From an uncultured bacterium (GTDB lineage: Bacteria > Verrucomicrobiota > Lentisphaeria > Victivallales > UBA1829): a DNA stretch of 64,000 bases. How positions within the stretch are numbered: the first letter of the stretch is position 1; each line of letters begins with the position of its first letter. The notes beneath the pieces were generated by a model that was not told the DNA's origin, did not search any database, and was given only the letters and a program-made list of their open reading frames with translations. Location of the stretch: the NCBI GenBank assembly GCA_900549415.1, contig URNX01000004.1, positions 45,714-109,713 on the forward strand, read 5' to 3'. Below are positions 45,201 through 51,803 of this stretch, piece by piece. Both the position numbers and the translations under genes were made by a program.

Positions 45201-45319
45201 AAGCGCGATGCGAAAAAACCGTCATGCCCGAGGTCAAATGTGGAGTTGAATACGCACTCCGCGCTTTGGAGAGCGCCAAGCGTCAGCAGAAACGCTCCGA
45301 ATAAAAATCTTTTTCTCAT
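42272..45319 (-). CDS. Large secreted clan GH-A (GH39/GH5-like) enzyme with CBM domains
   Basis: 1015 residues. The signal peptide is MRKRFLFGAFLLTLGALQSA-ECV. Residues about 22-168 form a CBM4/9-like jelly roll. A beta domain extends to about 290. The TIM barrel begins near 320 (LLREWGVPGWISWYMVEPNPGEFDF) with acid/base E464 in HYEIMNEPHLGFW and nucleophile E569 in YPLWNTELYY. The C-terminal 180 residues are CBM9-like (SWSLTRRGDSLLFAIQVSDS, YWERDCIELFLDT). It is close in design to the enzyme at 32958 but not a recent copy. It follows a pseudopilin gene by 12 bases. Substrate unknown; the operon's GH106-like partner suggests rhamnose-bearing glycans. Confidence 0.85.
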   Translation of the reverse strand: MRKRFLFGAFLLTLGALQSAECVFNSTFDLGHDGFFASRFLRPDTNAQMRYLPLETVRENSNSVLRVDNPYNERIELNAIEIQLKQNTVYRCSVRLKSSVPMEIQCNVTGTHPVHRWDSARKTFKTDSQWRTFAFEFKTKDKPFRFYTPRLNFQAEGTLFMDDLSIREKGDVSPRVPELSAVPEKNYFIQPDNGRRSVPVRLSATNPTAQELRFRLKLNVLENRDGNWPDPKLRPLRTLDCGLWTVPANGILTRTVDVETPEFGAFDLHPEAEGVKLRTYGKPFAVLGEYRARDLNLDRDFCSAVNSAFGFGYPPHYRFRQPAFFSLGGSPDALMQFYRAQGIRLLREWGVPGWISWYMVEPNPGEFDFSALDRTVDLVRRNGLYFMPVIGGSDFWVPGNIKRTRPEGLPDWLIAKSEKELARSQKDFSRTALFKPPVELWKRFVSAYAKHAGKRITHYEIMNEPHLGFWAKPADYVPYLKGAYEALKEADPANRVVGFCATSDLGARMAAFYEPCFKAGGLEYSDIVSFHPYQNPKLGSLQPADKTMRIIRELIAQYGKKKYPLWNTELYYLRGKVGPAWSHGYNAAHDLAQRMLTDLGEGLAQSISPEATQLLRQSSPHYISSDGIGGDLTPNSFGVVLNAFGRYLEGAVPVGKIRWENDSICYIYRLRDTGYCAAFWNYGAGKGLSVSFNCKGTLRDMFGNPLPLKKKIELNEEPKLFFFSGRLPEYEKALSDAKIHAEQPLKAAPSARLLPHNGGFALAVGLKNLSAEEVSGQIGVAAAKQALPFKLAPHSDQSFLIPLRKAAEGKQKIRILSMGRRFDFTCELLPLPKRIGTTGETCSASVPKTAGLPPLNNSWSLTRRGDSLLFAIQVSDSTPSGAPGARKYWERDCIELFLDTMPEALPIKHTEFFNANVLRFFLLPGTEKCEVVTQPRHPVSERLSAKMTRDASGYGITLEIPLKSLFGTIPPAGKLLGFEVKIDDARPDGSIREYLWNAAEKPYLLRTHFGLLTLK

Positions 45320-45331
45320 GAATGTTTCCTT

Positions 45332-46165
45332 TTAGAGTTTACATGGTATTTTCGCTTCGTTGCGGTAAAAATACACGTGATACTGAGAGAGACTGGCGGT
45401 GCTGATGGCTCCCGCGGAGCCGTCGGCGCGCGACGCCGTGATCTGTGAGGATGAATGCGCGGTGAACGGGAGTGCGTGGGCTTCCGTCAGAGACGGGAAG
45501 TCGCTCCAGCCGCGGTTGGTGATGCTGTCGGGCATTCCTGAAACGGGACCCCAGGTGTTTGTGGCGCCCCAAAGACCGTAGCTTTCGATATTGAGCAGCA
45601 TGGAAGAAGGCTGTTTGTAACGCCGGACCATCGGCAGAGTGGCGGAGGTGCTGCCGAATGCGGTTGTTCTCGTGATATACCCGAGATCCTGATCAAACCA
45701 TTTTCCCGAATGATCTTTTCCATACTGATAAACGACCATGCTGAAAGTGATCTGGCCGATTCGTCCCCAGTTTTTATTTTTGATATGCTTGGCAAGATCG
45801 GGATGACAGGCAGTGGCGGAGGGACAAAGAGCGGAATAGGCGTTTTTTATGTAGCCGGCATACAGCAGAAAAGCGGCTCCCTTGATCGTGTCGTTGACGG
45901 TCGCATCGCCAACATTGTAGTTGTCCAGGCGGATGCCGTTTCCGTTGTAAGGGAGCCAATCCGCGAAATCGTCCATATAGTTGAATTCGGTCATTGTCAG
46001 CTGGCGGATATTGGAAACGCAGTTGATTCCATGCGCTTTGTTGCGCGCTTTGTTCAAAGCCGGCAGCAGAATTCCGGCAAGAATCGCAATAACCGCAATG
46101 GTTACCAAGAGTTCTATAAGAGAAAAATTCAGATGCCGCCGGAAGCGGAGAGCAGTTGTTTTCAT
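45332..46165 (-). CDS. Pseudopilin-like protein
   Basis: 277 residues from ATG 46165 (MKTTALRFRRHLN), with GGGAG 8 bases upstream; a TTG two codons earlier is less likely. NFSLIELLVTIAVIAILAGILLPALNKARNKA is the pilin helix with Glu+5, Asn at -1, and Ser in place of Thr at +2. Cys residues follow (HGINCVSNIRQ, SALCPSATACHPD). The end reads HSSSQITASRADG, one residue longer than the H-X9-DG motif of its relatives. It is a likely surface or secretion filament subunit. It is followed at once by the large GH-A enzyme gene and preceded by a hairpin. Confidence 0.83.
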   Translation of the reverse strand: MKTTALRFRRHLNFSLIELLVTIAVIAILAGILLPALNKARNKAHGINCVSNIRQLTMTEFNYMDDFADWLPYNGNGIRLDNYNVGDATVNDTIKGAAFLLYAGYIKNAYSALCPSATACHPDLAKHIKNKNWGRIGQITFSMVVYQYGKDHSGKWFDQDLGYITRTTAFGSTSATLPMVRRYKQPSSMLLNIESYGLWGATNTWGPVSGMPDSITNRGWSDFPSLTEAHALPFTAHSSSQITASRADGSAGAISTASLSQYHVYFYRNEAKIPCKL

Positions 46166-46190
46166 AGCCAAAACTCCCTGATTGATGTCG

Positions 46191-46226
46191 GGGAGACGGA
46201 CATATGGGAGCCGTCTCCCGATTTTT
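46191..46226. other. Strong hairpin in the leader of the pseudopilin gene
   Basis: GGGAGACGG (46191-46199) pairs with 46211-46219. A T tract (46222-46226) follows on the plus strand only, so for the minus-strand operon it acts as a leader structure or stability element; on the plus strand it would be an intrinsic terminator against antisense transcripts. Confidence 0.5.
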
Positions 46227-46239
46227 AATGAATGGAGGT

Positions 46240-47460
46240 TCAGTCCTGTTCATAGACGCGGTAGGGTTGACCGCGCACTATGCGGGCCGCGACCACCTGG
46301 CTGTTCGTCGTGCTCTTGTCGAGCTGAACGGAGGCCAGTACTTTGAATTTGGTTTCTTCCGTTTCTTTGCAGACGGTGAGGGCTCCGTTTTCGATGGCGG
46401 AACGGAGCAGTTCTTCACCGATTTCGCTTCGGACGAGGAACTGGGAGATGCCGTATTTCGCCCCGGCCAGGAACGGATCGTCGGTGTGTTCTCCGTTCTG
46501 AATTGCGATGATTCTGGACGGAGCCTTTTCCGGGTAGCCCCAGGTGTCGCCGACGGCGATATCCGCGTTGAAGCCGATTTTGTCGAGGCAGTATCTGCAC
46601 TCTTCCGGGGTGAAGCGGCCCATGTGGTTGAGGTAGCCGTAGACGAATTTTTCGGACAGAACAGTGCCGTTTTTGAGTTCGACTTTGAACATTCCGGGGA
46701 AGGGGCGGGCGCGGTAGCGGAGGCTCTTGACGTCATTCAGATTGAGTTTCATTTTTTCGGTCAGGAGCCATTCGGTTCCGAAACGAGACCAGTGCGCGGC
46801 GCAGAAGTTGGAGAGGATGACCTTGATGCGTCCGGCGACATCGGCGAATTTTTCGTCGAGCATGAGTTTGCGGAGCGCGGCGGCCGCGCAGGGTGTGGCG
46901 GTGAGGGCGATTTTCCGGAGTCCCATGTCGAGCGCTTCCCGCAGACCGAGCAACTGCGGATGAGGCTGGTAGCAGGAGCCGGCGCAGGAGATGAGTTCGG
47001 GAACGGTTGTAACGACTTTTGCTTTGCCGATCCACGGCTTTTCCGGATCGAAGGAGGCGACGACTGCGCCGTCGATGATTCCCTGCTTCAGGGCGTTTGC
47101 GAGCAATGCCGTGGTGACGCCGCCTGAGACCGCGTTTTCAAGGATTTTCGTATCGGTTGCATATCCGGTGCAGAAGTCGCGGACGACGCCGATGTTGACT
47201 TTGCGTTCCTCCGGATTTGCGGCGCGTCCGAAGAATTTTTCCTCGACTTTTCGCAAAGGCTGAACGCGGGCGGGGCAGACGCGGGTGCAGAGGTCGCAGT
47301 TTTCATCGCATTCCGCGCAGAGTTCGGGGTTGTTGCCCCAGGAATAGCGTTTCATTTCGATCGCGTGTTTCGGGCAGATTGCCGCACAGGCTCCGCATTC
47401 AACGCACAGTCCGGAGTTGATGCATTCGTCTTCAAGTTGGTTGAAGCTGTTCCGATTCAT
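46240..47460 (-). CDS. FrhB/FdhB-like iron-sulfur protein (coenzyme F420 hydrogenase beta-subunit family)
   Basis: 406 residues from ATG 47460 with a perfect AGGAGG 6 bases upstream. Two ferredoxin-type [4Fe-4S] motifs open the protein: CVECGACAAICP, and CAECDENCDLCTRVCP with one spacing extended. Then come the two domains of the FrhB_FdhB family (TGYATDTKILENAVSGGVTTALLANALKQG; LTATPCAAAALRKLM; CRYCLDKIGFNADIAVGDTWG). Such proteins bind FAD and move electrons between ferredoxin and a cofactor or a substrate, and are also common in polysaccharide loci. It is first in a run of minus-strand genes leading to the GH enzymes, controlled by the 40-base element upstream. Its role in glycan use is open. 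Confidence 0.85.
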   Translation of the reverse strand: MNRNSFNQLEDECINSGLCVECGACAAICPKHAIEMKRYSWGNNPELCAECDENCDLCTRVCPARVQPLRKVEEKFFGRAANPEERKVNIGVVRDFCTGYATDTKILENAVSGGVTTALLANALKQGIIDGAVVASFDPEKPWIGKAKVVTTVPELISCAGSCYQPHPQLLGLREALDMGLRKIALTATPCAAAALRKLMLDEKFADVAGRIKVILSNFCAAHWSRFGTEWLLTEKMKLNLNDVKSLRYRARPFPGMFKVELKNGTVLSEKFVYGYLNHMGRFTPEECRYCLDKIGFNADIAVGDTWGYPEKAPSRIIAIQNGEHTDDPFLAGAKYGISQFLVRSEIGEELLRSAIENGALTVCKETEETKFKVLASVQLDKSTTNSQVVAARIVRGQPYRVYEQD

Positions 47461-47526
47461 AATTCCTCCTGAATTAGCAGATTTTTTGCAGGGAAACAGG
47501 AACGCAGTTTCCCGTTTTCTGTTTAT

Positions 47527-47587
47527 ATTATACCACAAATTCTGCAAATAATCTTCTCATGTTGCGCAAGGAAGTTTTCATATTGCA
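47527..47587 (-). promoter_or_regulatory. Activator-type promoter P1 with 40-base conserved element
   Basis: Minus strand element 47587-47548 with direct half-sites GCAATATGAAAA and GCAACATGAGAA 21 bases apart, then 15 bases and TATAAT (47532-47527); no good -35. The element recurs in front of the gene at 47671. Confidence 0.7.
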
Positions 47588-47606
47588 CTTTTTTGCGAAG
47601 GAGCGG

Positions 47607-47645
47607 AAAAAAACTCCGGTTTTCGCTTCTGCGCATTCCGGAGTT
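47607..47645 (-). terminator. Intrinsic terminator of the GH39-like gene
   Basis: AACTCCGG (47638-47645 side) pairs with CCGGAGTT, ending in T7 on the minus strand; 26 bases past the stop. Confidence 0.8.
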
Positions 47646-47670
47646 CCGAGTTTTCCTTCTGTGTGCCGGT

Positions 47671-49221
47671 TCAGTCTTCCAGAGCTTTCCGATCCGTGAT
47701 GAACAGCGGGTAATCTGTGAAATGAAAGGGGTTCAGCACAATGCCGCCGAATGCCCACTCCGGCCGGGAGATCAGCTCTTTGGAGATGGAGTAGACGTTC
47801 TGACGGAGGGGGTCGGCGACGACTGGATCGTTGAATTCAAAATCCAGATCGGTGTAGAATGTCAGTTCCGCGGGTGTAGGCACAATCCCGATTTCCACGT
47901 GTTCCGGCAGATAGATGCCGAATACGGGGATTCCGTTTCTGCGGAATGCGTGAGCCATGACCTGATAATTCAGGCGTGAGGCGGCGAATGCGCTGTGCGG
48001 AGTTCCTGCGTGAACGATGCTCTGCGGATCATAAGTCAGTCCGGCAAGCATTTTGCACATTCCCTGAAATGCGAACGCCGCAAGTTTCGGACGGCAGGGA
48101 TCCGCCTTGAAAAGCCCAAACTCCTGCGAGGTGCCGTCCGGATAGTATTGATTCAGCTCGCTGGCGGTGAAGATGGAGGAAACTTTCACTCCGCTGACGG
48201 CGTCGGTATAGAGACGCCGGACGATGAATTTCGCCATATTGTATTCGGTGCAGGCGAAGAAATCGCTGTGGTGGGGCTTTGTCGCGCGTCCGCTTTCACC
48301 CTGCCAGAATTCTTTGAGGCGGGCTCCGGGACGGTTTGCGAAAAGCGCTTTCAGTTCAGCGGTCCGCTGGAGACTTTGGTGTTCCGGAGTGATGCTGTAG
48401 TTGTGGTAGGTCAGAATGTCGATGTCGTCGTCCAGATGTTCTTCCGCAAAGGTTCTTGGATAGACGTTGTTTGTTCTTGAGATGTTTGCGGCGACCTGGA
48501 TTTCGGGATTGCCTTCATGGAGGGCGCGTGCGCTCCGGCGGACGAATTCGGTGTAGTCGCGTGCGCACTGCCGGTAGACTTCGTAAGAGTCCGTTTTTTC
48601 CGGATACGGGCGTTTCCCGTTGTGAAGCCAGAAATGTCCGAAAACGATATCCGCTTCATTCCAGATTTCGAAGATGCCGACTCGTCCCGCAAAGTGCTGT
48701 GCCATTGCCTTGAGATAATTGAGCCAGCCGTTCATCGCGTCCCTGCCGTGATAGAACGGTGTTTCTCCGATGTATCCGCGGATCATTCCGTTCGGGACGC
48801 GGATGCCGAGCCTGTTGCAGCGGGCGAATTCCGCCTCCCATTCCGGGACGGGTGTGTAGAGCGGGTTGCCGAAACTTGCGCTGAACCAGGGGATCAGATT
48901 GCGGGAGAGAAGATTGTCCACAATATCGTCGAGCCATGCAAAGTCGTATTCGCCGCGAGTCTTTTCGCAGCGGATCCATCCGGTTTGGAGGCGGATGTAT
49001 CTGCATCCTGTTTCTGCGATCGGATCATAGAGCTGAGCCGGATCGAAGGTCTCGCGGTCGAGGGTTTCCATGCCGAGCCCGGCGATTGTTCGCGAGACTT
49101 CACGACTGTTGATCGGGCGGAGCTTTTCGGAGAAGGTGTAGCCGTAGAGTTTTGCGAGTGGATCGAGGGTGGCGGAATAGACCTTGCTTCCCTCTTCCGG
49201 AATGTTCTGATTCATCAGCAT
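47671..49221 (-). CDS. Intracellular GH39-like clan GH-A glycosidase
   Basis: 516 residues from ATG 49221, with AAAGGA 9 bases upstream. It has no signal peptide. The barrel pattern is that of GH39 and relatives: YIRLQTGWIRCEKTRGEYDFAWLD, acid/base E189 in IFEIWNEADI, DILTYHNY, and nucleophile E309 in EFWQGESG. A C-terminal beta domain follows from about 410. GH39 contains beta-xylosidases and alpha-iduronidases, and more recently arabinosidases; the substrate cannot be read here. It has its own promoter with the 40-base element shared with the FrhB-like gene, and its own terminator, so it is a separate unit of the same regulon. Confidence 0.82.
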   Translation of the reverse strand: MLMNQNIPEEGSKVYSATLDPLAKLYGYTFSEKLRPINSREVSRTIAGLGMETLDRETFDPAQLYDPIAETGCRYIRLQTGWIRCEKTRGEYDFAWLDDIVDNLLSRNLIPWFSASFGNPLYTPVPEWEAEFARCNRLGIRVPNGMIRGYIGETPFYHGRDAMNGWLNYLKAMAQHFAGRVGIFEIWNEADIVFGHFWLHNGKRPYPEKTDSYEVYRQCARDYTEFVRRSARALHEGNPEIQVAANISRTNNVYPRTFAEEHLDDDIDILTYHNYSITPEHQSLQRTAELKALFANRPGARLKEFWQGESGRATKPHHSDFFACTEYNMAKFIVRRLYTDAVSGVKVSSIFTASELNQYYPDGTSQEFGLFKADPCRPKLAAFAFQGMCKMLAGLTYDPQSIVHAGTPHSAFAASRLNYQVMAHAFRRNGIPVFGIYLPEHVEIGIVPTPAELTFYTDLDFEFNDPVVADPLRQNVYSISKELISRPEWAFGGIVLNPFHFTDYPLFITDRKALED

Positions 49222-49267
49222 GATAGTGAGTCCTTTCTTCTGGATATGGTTGCCGGCTAATGAAAAT

Positions 49268-49327
49268 AGTATATCACGTTTTTACGGATAATCTTCTCAT
49301 GTTGTGCGGAAAAGTTCTCATATTGCA
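49268..49327 (-). promoter_or_regulatory. Activator-type promoter P2 with 40-base conserved element
   Basis: Minus strand element 49327-49288, half-sites GCAATATGAGAA and CACAACATGAGAA at the same 21-base period as P1, then 14 bases and TATACT (49273-49268), no good -35. It stands between the GH39-like gene and the divergent FAD gene. Confidence 0.7.
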
Positions 49328-49450
49328 TATTTTTCCGTGCGGAACGGAGGCGGGAAAGTGCGGTATGATAACAAAAAGGTGTTTTATGAAAAGATATTTC
49401 AAGGGAAGCTGTTATATTACTGACATGAACTTAATCCGAGGAGGTGTTTT

Positions 49451-50614
49451 ATGGATTTCTGCAAACGTTGTGAAGTCGCCGTGGCGGGCGGCGGAATTGC
49501 CGGAGTCGCTGCGGCGGTGCAGGCGGCCCGGTGCGGGAAAAAAACCGTTCTGATCGAAAAGAGCGTATATTGCGGCGGTCTGGCGACCGGCGGACTCATT
49601 TACATTTATCTGCCGCTGTGCGACGGCAACGGACGTCAGGTGACGTTCGGGATCGCGGAAGAACTGCTGCGCCGCTCCATGAAGTACGGACCGGGGGATG
49701 TGCCTTCCGCATGGCGTCTGGGGAAAGAGGCCGGCGAGCGCAACCGGTTCCGGAATGTTTTTTCGCCGGCGGCGTATATCATCGCTCTTGATGAGTTCCT
49801 TGAAGAAAACGGAGTGGAAGTCTGGTTTGACACCGTAGTTTGCGGAGTCCGCTGCGAAGGGGAAAAACTCGAAGCTGTGACCGTCTGCAACAAAAGCGGA
49901 ATCGGAGAGATTTGCGCGGAACGGTTCATTGATGCGACCGGCGATGCGGAATTGTTCCGGAAATGCGGAGTTCCGTGTCATGATGCGGACAATTCCCTTG
50001 CCGTCTGGGCGCTTGAGTTCCGCCGGGGCGAGAAAGATCCCCGGACGTTCGGAGCGGAGCTGGGGGATGAGGTTTTTGTTTTTCCGAAAAATTCCGGAAG
50101 CGGTTTCCGCGGGATCAGCGGGCGCATGGTTTCAGAATACATGCTCGCCAGCCGTAAAATACTCCGGGAACGTTATGCGGAGCAGAAGGAAAACCGTCAT
50201 GACCGCTATCCCCTGTTTGTTCCGTCAATGCCTCAGCTCCGGAAAATATGGTCGGTGGATACCGCATACGTTCTGGAGGGGAGCGATGAGGAGACGTCGT
50301 TTGCGGATTCGATCGGCATGGCGGGTGATTGGCGGAAGGCCGGTCCGGTATGGGAAATTCCGTATCGCTCGCTTTATTCATTGAACGGTCCCGGAAATCT
50401 GATTGCGGCCGGGCGGATTACCGGAGCGTCCGGGGATGCGTGGGAGATTACGCGTGTCATTCCGACCGCGGCTCTTACCGGACAGGCAGCCGGAATGGCT
50501 GCGGCGCTTGCGCTGGAGGCGGGAGTTCCGTTCCGGAATCTGGATTCGGGAAAACTTCAGACGAGTCTTCGCGAGGCTGGAGTTCTTCTGCGGCGATTCG
50601 AATTGCAGCATTGA
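49451..50614 (+). CDS. FAD-dependent oxidoreductase
   Basis: 387 residues, GAGGAGG 7 bases before the ATG. FAD-binding fold at the start (CEVAVAGGGIAGVAAAVQAARCG, acidic end in VLIEKSVYCGG), GGLATGGL, the central FIDATGDAELFRKCG, and the closing GNLIAAGRITGASGDAWEITRV. It belongs to the same PF12831-type family as the protein at 31545 but only distantly. It is divergent from the GH39-like gene with P2 between them, so it may belong to the same sugar response. The substrate is unknown; oxidation of a released sugar or uronate is a guess from context. Confidence 0.82.
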   Translation: MDFCKRCEVAVAGGGIAGVAAAVQAARCGKKTVLIEKSVYCGGLATGGLIYIYLPLCDGNGRQVTFGIAEELLRRSMKYGPGDVPSAWRLGKEAGERNRFRNVFSPAAYIIALDEFLEENGVEVWFDTVVCGVRCEGEKLEAVTVCNKSGIGEICAERFIDATGDAELFRKCGVPCHDADNSLAVWALEFRRGEKDPRTFGAELGDEVFVFPKNSGSGFRGISGRMVSEYMLASRKILRERYAEQKENRHDRYPLFVPSMPQLRKIWSVDTAYVLEGSDEETSFADSIGMAGDWRKAGPVWEIPYRSLYSLNGPGNLIAAGRITGASGDAWEITRVIPTAALTGQAAGMAAALALEAGVPFRNLDSGKLQTSLREAGVLLRRFELQH

Positions 50615-50621
50615 ATTTTCC

Positions 50622-50649
50622 GGTTCCCGGGGCAATGGCTCCGGGAACC
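50622..50649 (+). terminator. Hairpin after the FAD oxidoreductase gene
   Basis: Perfect 9-bp stem GGTTCCCGG (50622-50630) with 50641-50649, but no T tract follows; weak or Rho-assisted terminator. Confidence 0.45.
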
Positions 50650-50714
50650 ACGCCCCGGCGGCGGAACGAGTGCTTGAGTTTTGTTTTTTCTGAAAAAGAT
50701 TTTTTATCCATAGT

Positions 50715-50744
50715 TTGGAATTTTAAAATGACGTGCTATATTAT
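50715..50744 (+). promoter_or_regulatory. Promoter of hisG
   Basis: TTGGAA (50715-50720), 16 bases to TATATT (50737-50742) or 18 to TATTAT (50739-50744). Confidence 0.55.
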
Positions 50745-50781
50745 ACGTTTCAAGATGAAACACCATTCAGGAGATAATGAT

Positions 50782-51657
50782 ATGGCAGATAAACTGATGC
50801 TCGGACTTCCCAAAGGAAGTCTGGAACAGGCGACGACCGATATGTTCGCCAAGGCCGGATATAAGATCGAAATCAACTCCCGTTCTTATTTCCCCTCCAT
50901 TGACGACCCGGAAATCGAATGCATGCTGATCCGCGCGCAGGAAATGTCCCGCTACGTGGAAGAGGGCATTCTCGACTGCGGTCTCACCGGATACGACTGG
51001 ATCCGCGAAAACGGTTCCGACGTTGTGGAAGTTGCTGAACTCGTGTACGGCAAAGTCGGACGCAATCCGCTCCGCTGGGTGCTCGCGGTTCCCGAAAATT
51101 CCAACTTCCATTCCGTCAAGGATCTGGAAGGCAAGCGCATCGCGACTGAAGCGGTCGGCATGACGAAACGCTATCTTGCGGAAAATCATGTGAACGCAAC
51201 CGTCGAATTCTCCTGGGGCGCAACCGAGGTGAAACCGCCGCGTCTTGCCGACGCGATCGTCGAGATCACCGAAACCGGTTCCTCTCTCCGCGCAAACAAA
51301 CTGAAAATCATTGATACGCTCTGCACCTCCACCACGCGTTTCATCGCGAACAAAAAGGCGATGGAGTGTCCATTCAAGAAGAAAAAAATCGAGCGCATCG
51401 CCATGCTGCTTCAGGCGGTTCTCCTTGCGGAAGGCAAAGTCGGCATCATGCTGAATATCCGCAAGAAAGATCTGCCGAACATTCTCGGCAAGCTTCCCGC
51501 GCTGGAACGCCCGACCGTGTCCGAACTCGCCGATCCCGAATGGGCGGCTCTGAACACGATTGTGACCGAACATGTTGTCCGCGATCTGATTCCGGAACTC
51601 AAGGAACTTGGCGCGTGCGGCATTGTCGAATACCCGCTGAACAAGCTGGTTGAATAA
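50782..51657 (+). CDS. hisG: ATP phosphoribosyltransferase, long form
   Basis: 291 residues from ATG 50782 (MADKLMLGLPKGSLEQ), with AGGAG 8 bases upstream. It catalyses the first step of histidine synthesis, joining ATP and PRPP. The family marks are plain: LGLPKGSLE at the start, GLTGYDWIREN, RIATEAVGMTKRYL, and the PRPP loop with ADAIVEITETGSSLRANKL. The length and the C-terminal domain (KIERIAMLLQAVLLAEGKVGIMLNI and GACGIVEYPLNKLVE) identify the hexameric long form, which binds histidine for feedback and needs no HisZ. It stands alone, with its own promoter and strong terminator, not in a his operon. Confidence 0.95.
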   Translation: MADKLMLGLPKGSLEQATTDMFAKAGYKIEINSRSYFPSIDDPEIECMLIRAQEMSRYVEEGILDCGLTGYDWIRENGSDVVEVAELVYGKVGRNPLRWVLAVPENSNFHSVKDLEGKRIATEAVGMTKRYLAENHVNATVEFSWGATEVKPPRLADAIVEITETGSSLRANKLKIIDTLCTSTTRFIANKKAMECPFKKKKIERIAMLLQAVLLAEGKVGIMLNIRKKDLPNILGKLPALERPTVSELADPEWAALNTIVTEHVVRDLIPELKELGACGIVEYPLNKLVE

Positions 51658-51665
51658 GAATTTTT

Positions 51666-51731
51666 CCGCGGATGCTCTCTCTCCCCTTGGAGGCGGTCCC
51701 CCCGCTTCTTGCATCCGCGGATTTTTTTTTT
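51666..51731 (+). terminator. Strong intrinsic terminator of hisG
   Basis: Perfect 10-bp stem CCGCGGATGC (51666-51675) with 51711-51720 around a 35-base loop, followed by a run of ten T. Confidence 0.9.
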
Positions 51732-51803
51732 GCCGCGAACAGCGGATAATGAGCCTTTTTGCAGAATCCGTTGTCTAATCCGGCAAAAGCGAAAGGGATA
51801 CCT

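Noticed and set aside
42509..45304. 931-codon open frame on the plus strand
   Set aside because: Antisense shadow of the GH-A enzyme at 42272-45319, which has a signal peptide and catalytic pair; the plus frame shows no domain.
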